Positions 1 through 6,798 of a stretch of 10,453 nt of DNA are shown in pieces. The first letter of the stretch is position 1; every line of letters begins with the position of its first letter. Under the pieces are notes generated by a model. That model was given only the letters and a program-made list of their open reading frames with translations. It was not told the origin of the DNA and did not search any database. Origin of the DNA: Actinomycetota bacterium (GTDB lineage Bacteria; Actinomycetota; Acidimicrobiia; Acidimicrobiales; JAFATL01); NCBI GenBank assembly GCA_019243975.1, contig JAFATL010000482.1:1-10453 (forward strand). The letters run 5' to 3'. A program made the translations under genes and the position numbers.

Positions 1-347
1 GACGCGTCCTTGTTGGCGGTCGACAGCGCTGTGGTCGTGCGGTGACCGCCGCCGCGGAGGAGGAGCGGCGTCGCGATGCCGGCGACGAGGACGATCGCGG
101 CCGCCGCCGCCACCAGCGCGAGCCGTCGGTTCGACCGGGCGGGCCGAGCCAGGGCCGCAGCGATCGCGTCGTCGCGCCTGGCGGCGTCGGGCGGGGGCGG
201 GGGAGTGGCGATCGACGTCGCGACGCCACGAAGCGCGTCGAGACGGCCGCGACACGCGGGGCACCCGGCGACGTGGTCGCCGAATTCCGGCGCCTCGCCG
301 TCGAGGTGGGCGCTCAGCTCTTCGTCGGACGGGTGGCTCATGCTCAT
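1..347 (-). CDS. Zinc-finger (ZAS-type) anti-sigma factor, membrane-anchored, partial at window edge
   Basis: Probable anti-sigma factor that holds the adjacent ECF sigma factor inactive at the membrane until an envelope signal frees it. The visible 115 residues contain a zinc-binding anti-sigma pattern: His25-x3-Cys29-x2-Cys32, with a possible fourth ligand at His14 in an L-S-A-H-L-D-G-E stretch typical of this family. A Pro-rich and charged linker follows (about 48-74), then a single hydrophobic segment (about 76-97, rich in Ala, Val and Leu) and the start of an extracytoplasmic part that runs off base 1. The start chosen is the ATG whose last two bases form the sigma-gene TGA stop (ATGA overlap); a second in-frame ATG lies two codons later. 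The frame is open without a stop to the edge. By gene order it corresponds to mycobacterial RsmA; pairing with the neighbouring sigma is inferred from the overlap. Confidence 0.85.
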   Translation of the reverse strand, partial: MSMSHPSDEELSAHLDGEAPEFGDHVAGCPACRGRLDALRGVATSIATPPPPPDAARRDDAIAAALARPARSNRRLALVAAAAAIVLVAGIATPLLLRGGGHRTTTALSTANKDA

Positions 348-922
348 GGGCTGGTGGTTGGACGGTTGGCGGGGGTGGTCGGGTTCCCGAGCAGCGGAAC
401 GAGGGCAGCGCGGCCGCGGGCGATGCGCGAGCGCACCGTCCCGATGGGCACCTCGAGGACCTCGGCAATCTCGGCGTAGTCGAGCTGGCACAGGTCGCGC
501 AGCAGCACGGCGGCGCGGAACTCGGGAGCGAGCGTCGCCAGGGCGGCATCGACGTCGACGCGCGTGCCGGCCGCCTCGGGTGAGGCGATCGCGCCGCTGA
601 ACAGCACGGCCGTGTCGTCTCGTTGTTCGCCCCGAGCAGTCGGCCGGCGCCGGCGGCGCCGCAGCTCGTCGAGGCTGGCGTTCACCGCGACGCGGTACGC
701 CCACGTCGAGAACCGGGCGCGGTCGTCGAAGCGGGGCAGCGCCCGCACGATGGCCATCAGCGCGTCCTGGGCCGCGTCGTCGGCGTCGGCGCGGTTGCCG
801 GTGATGCGACGGCATACGGCGTGGATGGCGTCGTAATGCTGGCGGAGCAGGCGGTCCAAGGCATCCCGGTCACCGGCGCGAGCCGCGTCCAGGAGTGCGC
901 GCTCATCGTCGCTCGACGCCAT
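344..922 (-). CDS. sigM: ECF-type RNA polymerase sigma factor, SigM-like
   Basis: Alternative sigma factor of the extracytoplasmic-function group, 192 residues, with only regions 2 and 4 as usual for ECF sigmas. Region 2 spans about 25-92: the acidic DADDAAQDAL stretch (47-56) contacts core polymerase and FSTWAYRVAVN (71-81) is the -10 melting and recognition part, followed by an Arg-rich run. A variable linker (about 93-125) leads to region 4 (about 126-175), whose helix-turn-helix YAEIAEVLEVPIGTVRSRI (149-167) reads the -35 element. The start is the ATG in TGATG, overlapping the stop of the upstream pseudokinase gene by one base; a TTG one codon earlier is possible. Overlap with the next gene, an anti-sigma factor, supports a cognate pair. 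The name SigM rests on synteny with murJ, DUF6049 and cca; the regulon cannot be read from this window. Confidence 0.93.
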   Translation of the reverse strand: MASSDDERALLDAARAGDRDALDRLLRQHYDAIHAVCRRITGNRADADDAAQDALMAIVRALPRFDDRARFSTWAYRVAVNASLDELRRRRRRPTARGEQRDDTAVLFSGAIASPEAAGTRVDVDAALATLAPEFRAAVLLRDLCQLDYAEIAEVLEVPIGTVRSRIARGRAALVPLLGNPTTPANRPTTSP

Positions 923-2295
923 CAAGTGGTGATCTGGATGTCCGCCACTTCAGCCTTGCGGTCGACGCCTGTGTCGGTGATCCACACCAGCACCGCACCG
1001 CCCTCGTGATTGCCGAGGTCGAACGTGGCGTTGCCGTTGATCCCGGTCTTGGTGGCGACGGGTTTGCCCCAGTCGCCCAGGGCCGGGTGCGACACGTCCG
1101 ACACGTAGATCTGGGCCGCCCACCCTTGGGTGGGGGATGCGACCGTCAGCTGCCGCAGCTTGTGGGGCCGGTCGAGCGACAGCACCAGACCGACGCCGTG
1201 CTTGAGGTTGGCGAAGGGCCGGGAGTTGTAACGCACCGTGGACCACAAGGTCGCCGGGTTGCCGTCGATCGCCTTCGGGGCGTCGGCTTCGTTCTCGGTC
1301 TTGTCGCCTTGGGGATCGAAGGAATGTGCAGCCGCGATCTTGACCGGCGTACCGGCGCCGCCTCCGCCGATACCCACGCCCAGCGGGTGCTTCCCGCTGA
1401 TCAGCGCCGTGGCGATGGCGAGGGCGAGGCCGGCGACGATGACCAGGCCGGCCAGAGGGATCCACGAGCGCCGGCGCGCCTGGCGGATGGCCGGCGGCGA
1501 TCCGTGCGGCGGCGTCGGGTGCCGTTCGACCAGCGGCGCGGCGTCGTCGGGCGTGACGTCGATGGCCTCGAGGGCGACGCGGAGGTCACCGGCGGTCGCG
1601 AACTGTTCGGACGGGTGGTCGGACAGGGCCCGCACGATGGCCGCGTCGAGCGGCTTGGGTACGCCGGCGCGCAGCTTGCGGGGCCGGGGCGGGGGCCCAC
1701 CGTCGTCACGGGGCCGGGGCGGGACCCCGCAGCACGACTCGTACAGCAGGGCGCCCAGGTCGCGCACGTCTGCACGCGTGTCGTGCCCCGGCGCGAGCGG
1801 CGCGAGGCCGAGGTCGGTGAGCTTGACGTTGGTGATCACCGGCCCGTCCTCGCTGAGCGCGACTGTGCGGGCACTCACGCCGCCGTGGACGATGTCGGCC
1901 CGGTGCATGTGCTCCATGGCCGTGGCCAGCGCGGTACCGACTCGAATGGTGTCGGCCGCGGTCAGCGGCCCCTGGCGATCGAGGCGCTGGCGCAGGGTGC
2001 GGCCGCGCAGCAGTTCGGTGACCACGAACGCGACGTCGCCCTCGGTGCCGGCATCGAAGGTCGACACGACGTTGGGGTGCGCGAGGCGCGCCGCCAGCGC
2101 CACCCGGTGATAGCGGTCGTCGAAGTCGTCGACGCCCGCTTCCCGCCGCAGGATCGTCACCGCAACCGGGCGCAGGAGGACGTCGTCGTGCGCCTCCCAC
2201 ACCTGGGTGGGACCGTCGCCGGCCAGGTGGGCTACGAGGCGGTAGCGCCCCGCGACGAGGTGGTCAGGAAGTAGGGGCGTGTGGGACCTGGGCAT
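922..2295 (-). CDS. Membrane pseudokinase with extracytoplasmic discoidin-like domain (stand-alone counterpart of the MviN C-terminal half)
   Basis: A 457-residue protein with a protein-kinase fold that has lost catalysis. Residues about 17-245 follow the Ser/Thr kinase pattern (YRLVAHLAGDGPTQVWEAH, LAHPNVVSTFD, FVVTELLRGRTL), but the key residues are gone: the beta-3 Lys is Thr47 (AVTIL), the alpha-C Glu appears to be Val, the catalytic loop HRD is His137-Gly-Gly, and only 15 residues separate D161-L-G from the subdomain IX Asp, so activation loop and APE motif are missing. A Pro-rich linker and basic RQARRR stretch precede one membrane helix (about 279-299). The outer part (about 316-457) has the beta-sandwich signature DGNPATLWSTVRY ... 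GVGLVLSL of discoidin-like domains, as at the C terminus of mycobacterial MviN. It starts inside the degV gene (32-nt overlap) and runs into the sigma gene. Role inferred: phospho- or partner-binding scaffold for MurJ control. Confidence 0.88.
   Translation of the reverse strand: MPRSHTPLLPDHLVAGRYRLVAHLAGDGPTQVWEAHDDVLLRPVAVTILRREAGVDDFDDRYHRVALAARLAHPNVVSTFDAGTEGDVAFVVTELLRGRTLRQRLDRQGPLTAADTIRVGTALATAMEHMHRADIVHGGVSARTVALSEDGPVITNVKLTDLGLAPLAPGHDTRADVRDLGALLYESCCGVPPRPRDDGGPPPRPRKLRAGVPKPLDAAIVRALSDHPSEQFATAGDLRVALEAIDVTPDDAAPLVERHPTPPHGSPPAIRQARRRSWIPLAGLVIVAGLALAIATALISGKHPLGVGIGGGGAGTPVKIAAAHSFDPQGDKTENEADAPKAIDGNPATLWSTVRYNSRPFANLKHGVGLVLSLDRPHKLRQLTVASPTQGWAAQIYVSDVSHPALGDWGKPVATKTGINGNATFDLGNHEGGAVLVWITDTGVDRKAEVADIQITT
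1679..1723. repeat. Imperfect tandem GC-rich repeat, 15 bp unit at 30-bp spacing
   Basis: The 15-mer CGGGGCCGGGGCGGG occurs at 1679-1693 and again at 1709-1723, exactly 30 bases apart, so it keeps the reading frame. On the minus strand it encodes the paired P-R-P-R motifs around residues 194-206 of the pseudokinase. It may be a small in-frame duplication within a loop; it could also just reflect base composition. Confidence 0.4.
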
Positions 2296-3133
2296 CCTGC
2301 ACTTGGAAGGTCACCCCGATGACACGGGGTCCAGCGTGGGCGCCGATCACGGCGCCGACATCGCTGACGGTCATTTGCTCGCGCGGCACCACCGCTGCCA
2401 GCAGGTCGATGAACTCGTCGATGTCCGGCGCCTCGCCGTGCATCACCGCCACGTTCTCGACCGCGCCGCACTCGCGCACCTTGTCGACGAGGTAGCGGAA
2501 CGACTTGGACCGGGTTCGTTGCTTCGACTCGGCCTCCACGACGCCGTCGCGCAGCTCGATGACTGGTTTGATGGAGAGGAGCGATCCGATGAGGGCCTGG
2601 GCGCCGCCGACGCGGCCGCCCTTCTTGAGGTTCTCGAGCGTGTCGAGGGTGGCATAGAGGCGCGTGCGGGCGACCATGTCTTCCACCACGCCGCAGACGT
2701 CTTCGATGCCTTTGCCCTGGCTGGCGGCGCGCGCGGCCGCCACCGCCATCATTCCTTCCGACATCGTGACCGCTCGCGTGTCCATCACTCGGACAGGGAT
2801 AACGTCGGCGACGGCCTGTGATGCCACCACGGCGGCCTGATAGGTGGCCGACAGCGAGCTCGACAGCGTGCAGACGACGACCCCCGGGCAGCCGGCGTCG
2901 GCCGCCCGGCGGTAGGCCTCCTCGAAGGCGCCGGGCGAAGGTGCCGCCGTCTCGGGCAGGACAGGCGAGTTCTGGACCCGGGCCCAGAACTCCTTGGGCG
3001 ACAGGTCTCGGCGGTCGACCAGCTCCTCGTCACCGAACCGGATGGTGAGGGGAACTACCTCGATCCCGTGCTCCTCGGCCAGGGCCGAGGGCAGGTCGCA
3101 GGCGCTATCGGTGACCACTCGGATGTCAGCCAT
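2264..3133 (-). CDS. DegV family fatty-acid-binding protein
   Basis: A 289-residue DegV protein, close to the family's usual 280-290. DegV/FakB proteins hold a fatty acid; in Firmicutes FakB presents it to the kinase FakA for phosphorylation and entry into phospholipid synthesis. Family landmarks are present in order: VVTDSACDLP near the N terminus (6-15), the lipid-head-group loop PETAAPSPGAF (60-70, Thr62), SSSLSATYQAA (91-101, Ser93), DTLENLKKGGRV (164-175) and the C-terminal GAVIGAHAGP (260-269), where the usual final Gly of GPG is Arg270. No signal peptide or membrane helix is seen, so it is cytoplasmic. The ATG start is preceded by a strong ribosome site (GAGGAGG, 3 bases away), unlike its coupled neighbours. 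No FakA-like (DAK) gene is in the window. Placement between murJ and the pseudokinase suggests an envelope or lipid role, which is inference. Confidence 0.95.
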   Translation of the reverse strand: MADIRVVTDSACDLPSALAEEHGIEVVPLTIRFGDEELVDRRDLSPKEFWARVQNSPVLPETAAPSPGAFEEAYRRAADAGCPGVVVCTLSSSLSATYQAAVVASQAVADVIPVRVMDTRAVTMSEGMMAVAAARAASQGKGIEDVCGVVEDMVARTRLYATLDTLENLKKGGRVGGAQALIGSLLSIKPVIELRDGVVEAESKQRTRSKSFRYLVDKVRECGAVENVAVMHGEAPDIDEFIDLLAAVVPREQMTVSDVGAVIGAHAGPRVIGVTFQVQDAQVPHAPTS

Positions 3134-3136
3134 GTT

Positions 3137-3143
3137 CCTCCTC
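3137..3143 (-). promoter_or_regulatory. Strong ribosome binding site for the DegV gene
   Basis: On the minus strand GAGGAGG lies three bases before the ATG at 3133. It is the only near-consensus Shine-Dalgarno sequence among the operon starts I checked, and it fits the fact that this gene follows a 78-base gap and does not overlap its predecessor. Confidence 0.7.
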
Positions 3144-3199
3144 GTCGGATCCCGGCTCCTCTAGGACTTCGCCCCGGGGCGGGACGGTGACCTCTCGCA

Positions 3200-3216
3200 C
3201 CTGACGAACGGTCAGG
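3200..3216 (-). other. Short inverted repeat overlapping the murJ stop codon
   Basis: CCTGAC - 5-base loop - GTCAGG forms a perfect 6-bp stem spanning the last bases of murJ (TGA stop at 3214-3212) and the start of the 78-base gap before degV. There is no run of T after it, so it is not a standard intrinsic terminator. It could be an mRNA-stability hairpin that adjusts expression between murJ and degV, or chance. Confidence 0.35.
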
Positions 3217-4768
3217 ACGCGCGTCTGCGAATGGGAAGCAGCGTAGTGACCTCGTCCATCCGCAACACCACCGCCGCCAGTCCGTACACGCCGAGACCGA
3301 CCGCCACCGAGAGCCCTACCCGGATCAGCAGGCGCAGACCCTCGCTCCCACCCACGACGTGCGACACCGCGAGGGTCGCGGCGGCCATGGCCGTGCTGGC
3401 CACCGTGATGCGCGCCAGCGACCGGACCAGGCGCCTGCCGTCGACGCCCCCGATGCGGCGCCGCAGGTGCACCAGTGCCACGAGCGTGCCGGCGACGTAG
3501 GCCAAGGAAAACGACAGGGCGAGGCCGTTGACACGCATCGACGGATAGAGGGCGAGGGCCAATACGACGTTGACCCCGTTCTCCACCAGATACAGCCAGA
3601 ACACGGTGCGGGTGTCCTGCATCGACTGGTAGGCGCGCATCAGCAGCAGGAAGATGCTGAAGGCGGGCAGGCCGGTCGCCATCACCGCCAGCACGGCGGC
3701 AGTGGTGTGGGTGTCGTGGGCAGTGAACCGGCCGTGCTGGAGGAGCACCTTGACGATCGGCTTGGCCAACACGATGTACCCGATGGAAGCGGGCACGATC
3801 ACCGCCGCGATGGTGCGGATGCCGACCGAGAGCCGTTCGCGGTAGCCCGCCACGTCGGCCAGGGCCCACCGCTCGGACAGGTCGGGTTGGAGCGCGCTCA
3901 TCAACGAGACGGCGAAGATCCCGTACGGCAACAAGAAGAAGTAGGAGTACGCCGCCTGGTACGCCGACAGGTCGCCCGTGTGCCGGTTGGCGAGCACGAG
4001 CGCGACCCACAACGCGATCTGGTTCAGGATGCTGAACCCGAACGTCCACCCCGACAGCCGCAGCACGACGCGGACGAGGTCGTCGCGCGGTGCCCACACC
4101 GGTCGCAGCCGCGCCCCTGCCCCCCGAAGGGGCGGGAGCTGCACCACCGCCATGGCCACCACTCCTGCCGTTGTGCCCAGGCCCAGCAGCAGGAGCGCCT
4201 TGTGGTCGTGGCGTATCACCCCGAGGTCGAGGCTGTGGGCGACGTGCGGTACGAGCAGCAACACCGCGATCACGATCAGGTTGTTGAAGATGGGCGCGAA
4301 CATCGGCATGGCGAACCGGCGGCGGGCGTGCAGGATCGCGGTCGCCAGCGTGACGATGCCGTAGAAGAAGACCTGCGGTGCGAACAGGAGCAGGAGATAG
4401 GTGGCGACGGCGCGCTGGTCGCCGGCGTCGGCGCTGTGGTTCCCCAGCGTGTAGGCGCGCACGATCCATGGGGCGAGCGCCGCGAAGAGGGCCGCGACAC
4501 CCACCAGGAACAGCACGACGACGGTCACGACGGCGGAGATGGAGCGCCACGCGCCGTCCTCGTCGTCCGTCGCCAGGCGGTGCACGAAGACCGGCAGCAG
4601 CGTGGCCGAGAGCACGCCGCCCAGCACCAGGTCATAGATGATGTTGGGCGTGGTGTTGGCGAGGTTGTACGTGTCGGTGAGGCGCGTGCGGACGAACCCG
4701 AACGCGTACGCCATGGCGAACACCCGGCCGAAGCCGGTGATGCGCGACAGCGCGGTGCCCACGGCCAT
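3212..4768 (-). CDS. murJ: MurJ (MviN) lipid II flippase, without the C-terminal pseudokinase
   Basis: Polytopic inner-membrane flippase that moves lipid II, the peptidoglycan precursor, to the outer face of the membrane. With the ATG start used here it has 518 residues, enough for the usual 14 helices. N-terminal family motifs are clear: MAVGTALSRITGFGR with Arg9 and Arg15 in the cavity-facing first helix, then TDTYNLANTTPN (about 31-42) and GGVLSATLLPVF (50-61). The protein ends at IRRRAS soon after the last helix, with none of the kinase-like domain fused to mycobacterial MviN. The start is uncertain: the frame stays open to a GTG at 4891, which would overlap the upstream gene by 67 bases without a ribosome site, and a CTG at 4828 would overlap its stop as CTGA. 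The LARSTGV stretch just before the chosen ATG resembles homologous N termini, so the true start may be upstream. It follows DUF6049 as in other Actinobacteria. Confidence 0.95.
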   Translation of the reverse strand: MAVGTALSRITGFGRVFAMAYAFGFVRTRLTDTYNLANTTPNIIYDLVLGGVLSATLLPVFVHRLATDDEDGAWRSISAVVTVVVLFLVGVAALFAALAPWIVRAYTLGNHSADAGDQRAVATYLLLLFAPQVFFYGIVTLATAILHARRRFAMPMFAPIFNNLIVIAVLLLVPHVAHSLDLGVIRHDHKALLLLGLGTTAGVVAMAVVQLPPLRGAGARLRPVWAPRDDLVRVVLRLSGWTFGFSILNQIALWVALVLANRHTGDLSAYQAAYSYFFLLPYGIFAVSLMSALQPDLSERWALADVAGYRERLSVGIRTIAAVIVPASIGYIVLAKPIVKVLLQHGRFTAHDTHTTAAVLAVMATGLPAFSIFLLLMRAYQSMQDTRTVFWLYLVENGVNVVLALALYPSMRVNGLALSFSLAYVAGTLVALVHLRRRIGGVDGRRLVRSLARITVASTAMAAATLAVSHVVGGSEGLRLLIRVGLSVAVGLGVYGLAAVVLRMDEVTTLLPIRRRAS

Positions 4769-4824
4769 CACCCCGGTGCTGCGGGCGAGGCTCGGCCTGG
4801 ACGGCGGGGTGTCCGGGGCGGTGC

Positions 4825-6798
4825 TCAGCTGGCCCCGACCGTGATCGGTTGGCGGGGACGGCGCGCCCGCATGGCGTGACGTGCCCACCACACCAGCAGG
4901 AAGCAGGCGGCGCTCACCGACAGCACGATGCCCACGCCCGACGCGGCGGTCGAGCGAACCACCACCCGGCTGGTACCAACGGTCAGTTGCCCGTCGGGCG
5001 AGACCAGCTCGATGCGGATGGGGAACGAGCCCGACGTGCGCGCCTGCACCCGGAACCGGGCGGTGGTGTTGCGGTGGGTGAGGTCGAGGCTCTGCACGGC
5101 CGCGCGCGCGTCACCGGGGAACCGCAGCTGGTCACTGCTGAGGCGCACCTGCACGTGCACCGGGTAGCCGGTCTCGTTGAGCACGGTGACCGGGATCTCG
5201 CCCTCGCGTGCGGTGAGGGTGATCGAGCGGCTGGCGGGCACGCGGATGAGCGACAGCTGCTTGTCGATGCGGTTGTCGACCATGGTGGTGTAGCTGCGTC
5301 GCTGCGACGCCCGCAGGTCGATCGACTGGCCGACCAGGAGCCCCTCGTCGAGGTTGACGAACTGGGGCGTGCCGGGGTCGACCAACCCGCCGAAGTCGTC
5401 GAGCCGCTTGCGCACCGTGCGCAGGTTGGATGCCAGGCCGACCGGCTTGGGCGCGGTGGTCGACAGCCGGCGCACCAAGGGCACGCGGCGCGCCGTAGTG
5501 GCGGCGGGGATGTCGTCGAAGACCTGGTCGAGGGTCATGGGCTCGAGCACCGGGTTGTTGGCGAGCCCGGGCAGGAAGGCGTCGAGGAAGGCCGTGGACG
5601 GCCGCCAGGCCGGCGAGGGTAAGGCGACCACGCCGCGCGTGTTGGCGGGAAACTCGAAGTACGCCATGGCCAGGTCGGCCAGCAGATGGTGGGCGCCCAG
5701 CACCGGGTCCTTCTCGTCGAACCGCGACGACAGCCCCGTGTCGGCGGCCAGCGTCGTGAGGCGCCGCCCGGGGCGGCCGGCGAGCTGGAACGGCTGGGCC
5801 GGCGTGAGGCGCTGCTCGGAAAGTGCCAACGACGCGGCGCGGATCAGGACGCGATCGACCTGCAGATCCTGCAGGTGCCCGACGGACGCGTCGTCGAGGC
5901 CGTCGTCGTTGACCTGGGTGCGCGTCTCGGGTCGCACCTTGAGCAGGTCGGCGATCACGTCGGTGCCGTGGTCGAGCTGGGCCGCCAGCTCCGTCTGGTC
6001 GTCGGTGCCGTAGGCCGGAGGGCTGACGGGGACGTACGTACCCGCCAGCACCTGGTGGGCCTGGGCCTGGCGGACGAACGCCTTCAGGGTCTCGGCGTCG
6101 GCGGGCCGAGGGCTGGTGGCGAGGCCCTCGAGCGTCTCGGGCGTGGGGTGCAGCGTCAGGGGCAAGGTGGGAAAGCGGTCGATGGCGGCGGCCAGCGCGG
6201 CGAGGCTGGCCGACGACGCGTCGCTGAGCTTGCGGCCACCGCCCGGTTCGAGCGCGGGCGCTGCATGCATCGGCGCCACCCACGCCACACCGAGCTTCGG
6301 TCCCTGCAGCGTCGTCGGCAGATAGACGAGGTGGGTGACGAATCGATCGGCCACCTTGCCGCCGCCGCTCTCTCGCAACTCCACCTCCACCGGGTACACG
6401 CCCGGCTTGCGCAGCTGGAGGCGGCTGTCGTCGCGTTGCTGGCTCTGGTCCTGCACCGGCAGGGTCGAGCGCACCTCGCCCTTGTGGGCGGGGTCGAGCT
6501 CGGTCAACGCACGCGCCGCGATGCCGAGCGCCGAACCACTGACCTTCCCGTCGACGCTGCGCTGGAAGTCGGAGCGGCTCGTGAGCGCGGGGTGCACGAT
6601 CACGGCCACCTCCAGATCGGAAGGGTCGCTGACCCCGGTCACGTGCGCGGCAAGGTCGAAAGCGCCGCCGCCCGTCACCCATGCCGACTGCGAAGCCAAG
6701 ACGATGTGGCCGGCCGTGGCCGCCTGCGCGATGGGCATCGGCGCGGCAATCACCACCGCGCCGGCGATGGCGATCATCGAGAGGAGGGCGCGCTTCAT
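4825..6798 (-). CDS. DUF6049 family secreted, membrane-anchored protein
   Basis: A 657-residue exported protein of the family next to murJ in Actinobacteria (Rv3909 in M. tuberculosis); its biochemical role is not known to me. It opens with a signal peptide (MKR, hydrophobic core about 5-22, likely cleavage after AQA at 24-26). Next comes a beta-rich region (about 28-165), a central alpha/beta region (about 170-420) with phrases such as WVAPMHAAPAL and AGTYVPVSPPAYG reminiscent of carbohydrate-active barrel folds, a beta-sandwich near the C terminus (about 515-615, GEIPVTVLNETGYPVHVQV), one membrane helix (about 621-639) and a short basic cytoplasmic tail. So most of the protein faces outside. 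The start is the ATG overlapping the upstream GNAT stop as ATGA; the frame continues 42 codons further, but only this start gives a signal peptide. Barrel resemblance is a weak inference. Confidence 0.88.
   Translation of the reverse strand: MKRALLSMIAIAGAVVIAAPMPIAQAATAGHIVLASQSAWVTGGGAFDLAAHVTGVSDPSDLEVAVIVHPALTSRSDFQRSVDGKVSGSALGIAARALTELDPAHKGEVRSTLPVQDQSQQRDDSRLQLRKPGVYPVEVELRESGGGKVADRFVTHLVYLPTTLQGPKLGVAWVAPMHAAPALEPGGGRKLSDASSASLAALAAAIDRFPTLPLTLHPTPETLEGLATSPRPADAETLKAFVRQAQAHQVLAGTYVPVSPPAYGTDDQTELAAQLDHGTDVIADLLKVRPETRTQVNDDGLDDASVGHLQDLQVDRVLIRAASLALSEQRLTPAQPFQLAGRPGRRLTTLAADTGLSSRFDEKDPVLGAHHLLADLAMAYFEFPANTRGVVALPSPAWRPSTAFLDAFLPGLANNPVLEPMTLDQVFDDIPAATTARRVPLVRRLSTTAPKPVGLASNLRTVRKRLDDFGGLVDPGTPQFVNLDEGLLVGQSIDLRASQRRSYTTMVDNRIDKQLSLIRVPASRSITLTAREGEIPVTVLNETGYPVHVQVRLSSDQLRFPGDARAAVQSLDLTHRNTTARFRVQARTSGSFPIRIELVSPDGQLTVGTSRVVVRSTAASGVGIVLSVSAACFLLVWWARHAMRARRPRQPITVGAS

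Noticed and set aside
895..2274. Long plus-strand open frame of 459 codons opposite the pseudokinase gene
   Set aside because: It is the antisense shadow of a gene with clear domains; its translation is low-complexity, His/Gly/Arg/Val-rich and matches no family I know. The same holds for plus-strand frames at 3359-4879 and 5686-6975.
922..2295. Active Ser/Thr protein kinase annotation
   Set aside because: The beta-3 Lys, the HRD Asp and the activation segment are all missing, so a catalytic kinase is unlikely.
3110..3138. GGAAC before degV as an ECF sigma -35 (SigM-type GGAAC-N17-CGTC)
   Set aside because: The GGAAC is part of the ribosome site and the matching position about 17 bases later reads GGTC inside the coding sequence, so it is not a convincing promoter.
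3126..4550. Minus-strand frame of 474 codons overlapping murJ in another frame
   Set aside because: Translation is Arg/Pro/Ala-rich without hydrophobic segments, while the murJ frame has 14-helix character and family motifs.
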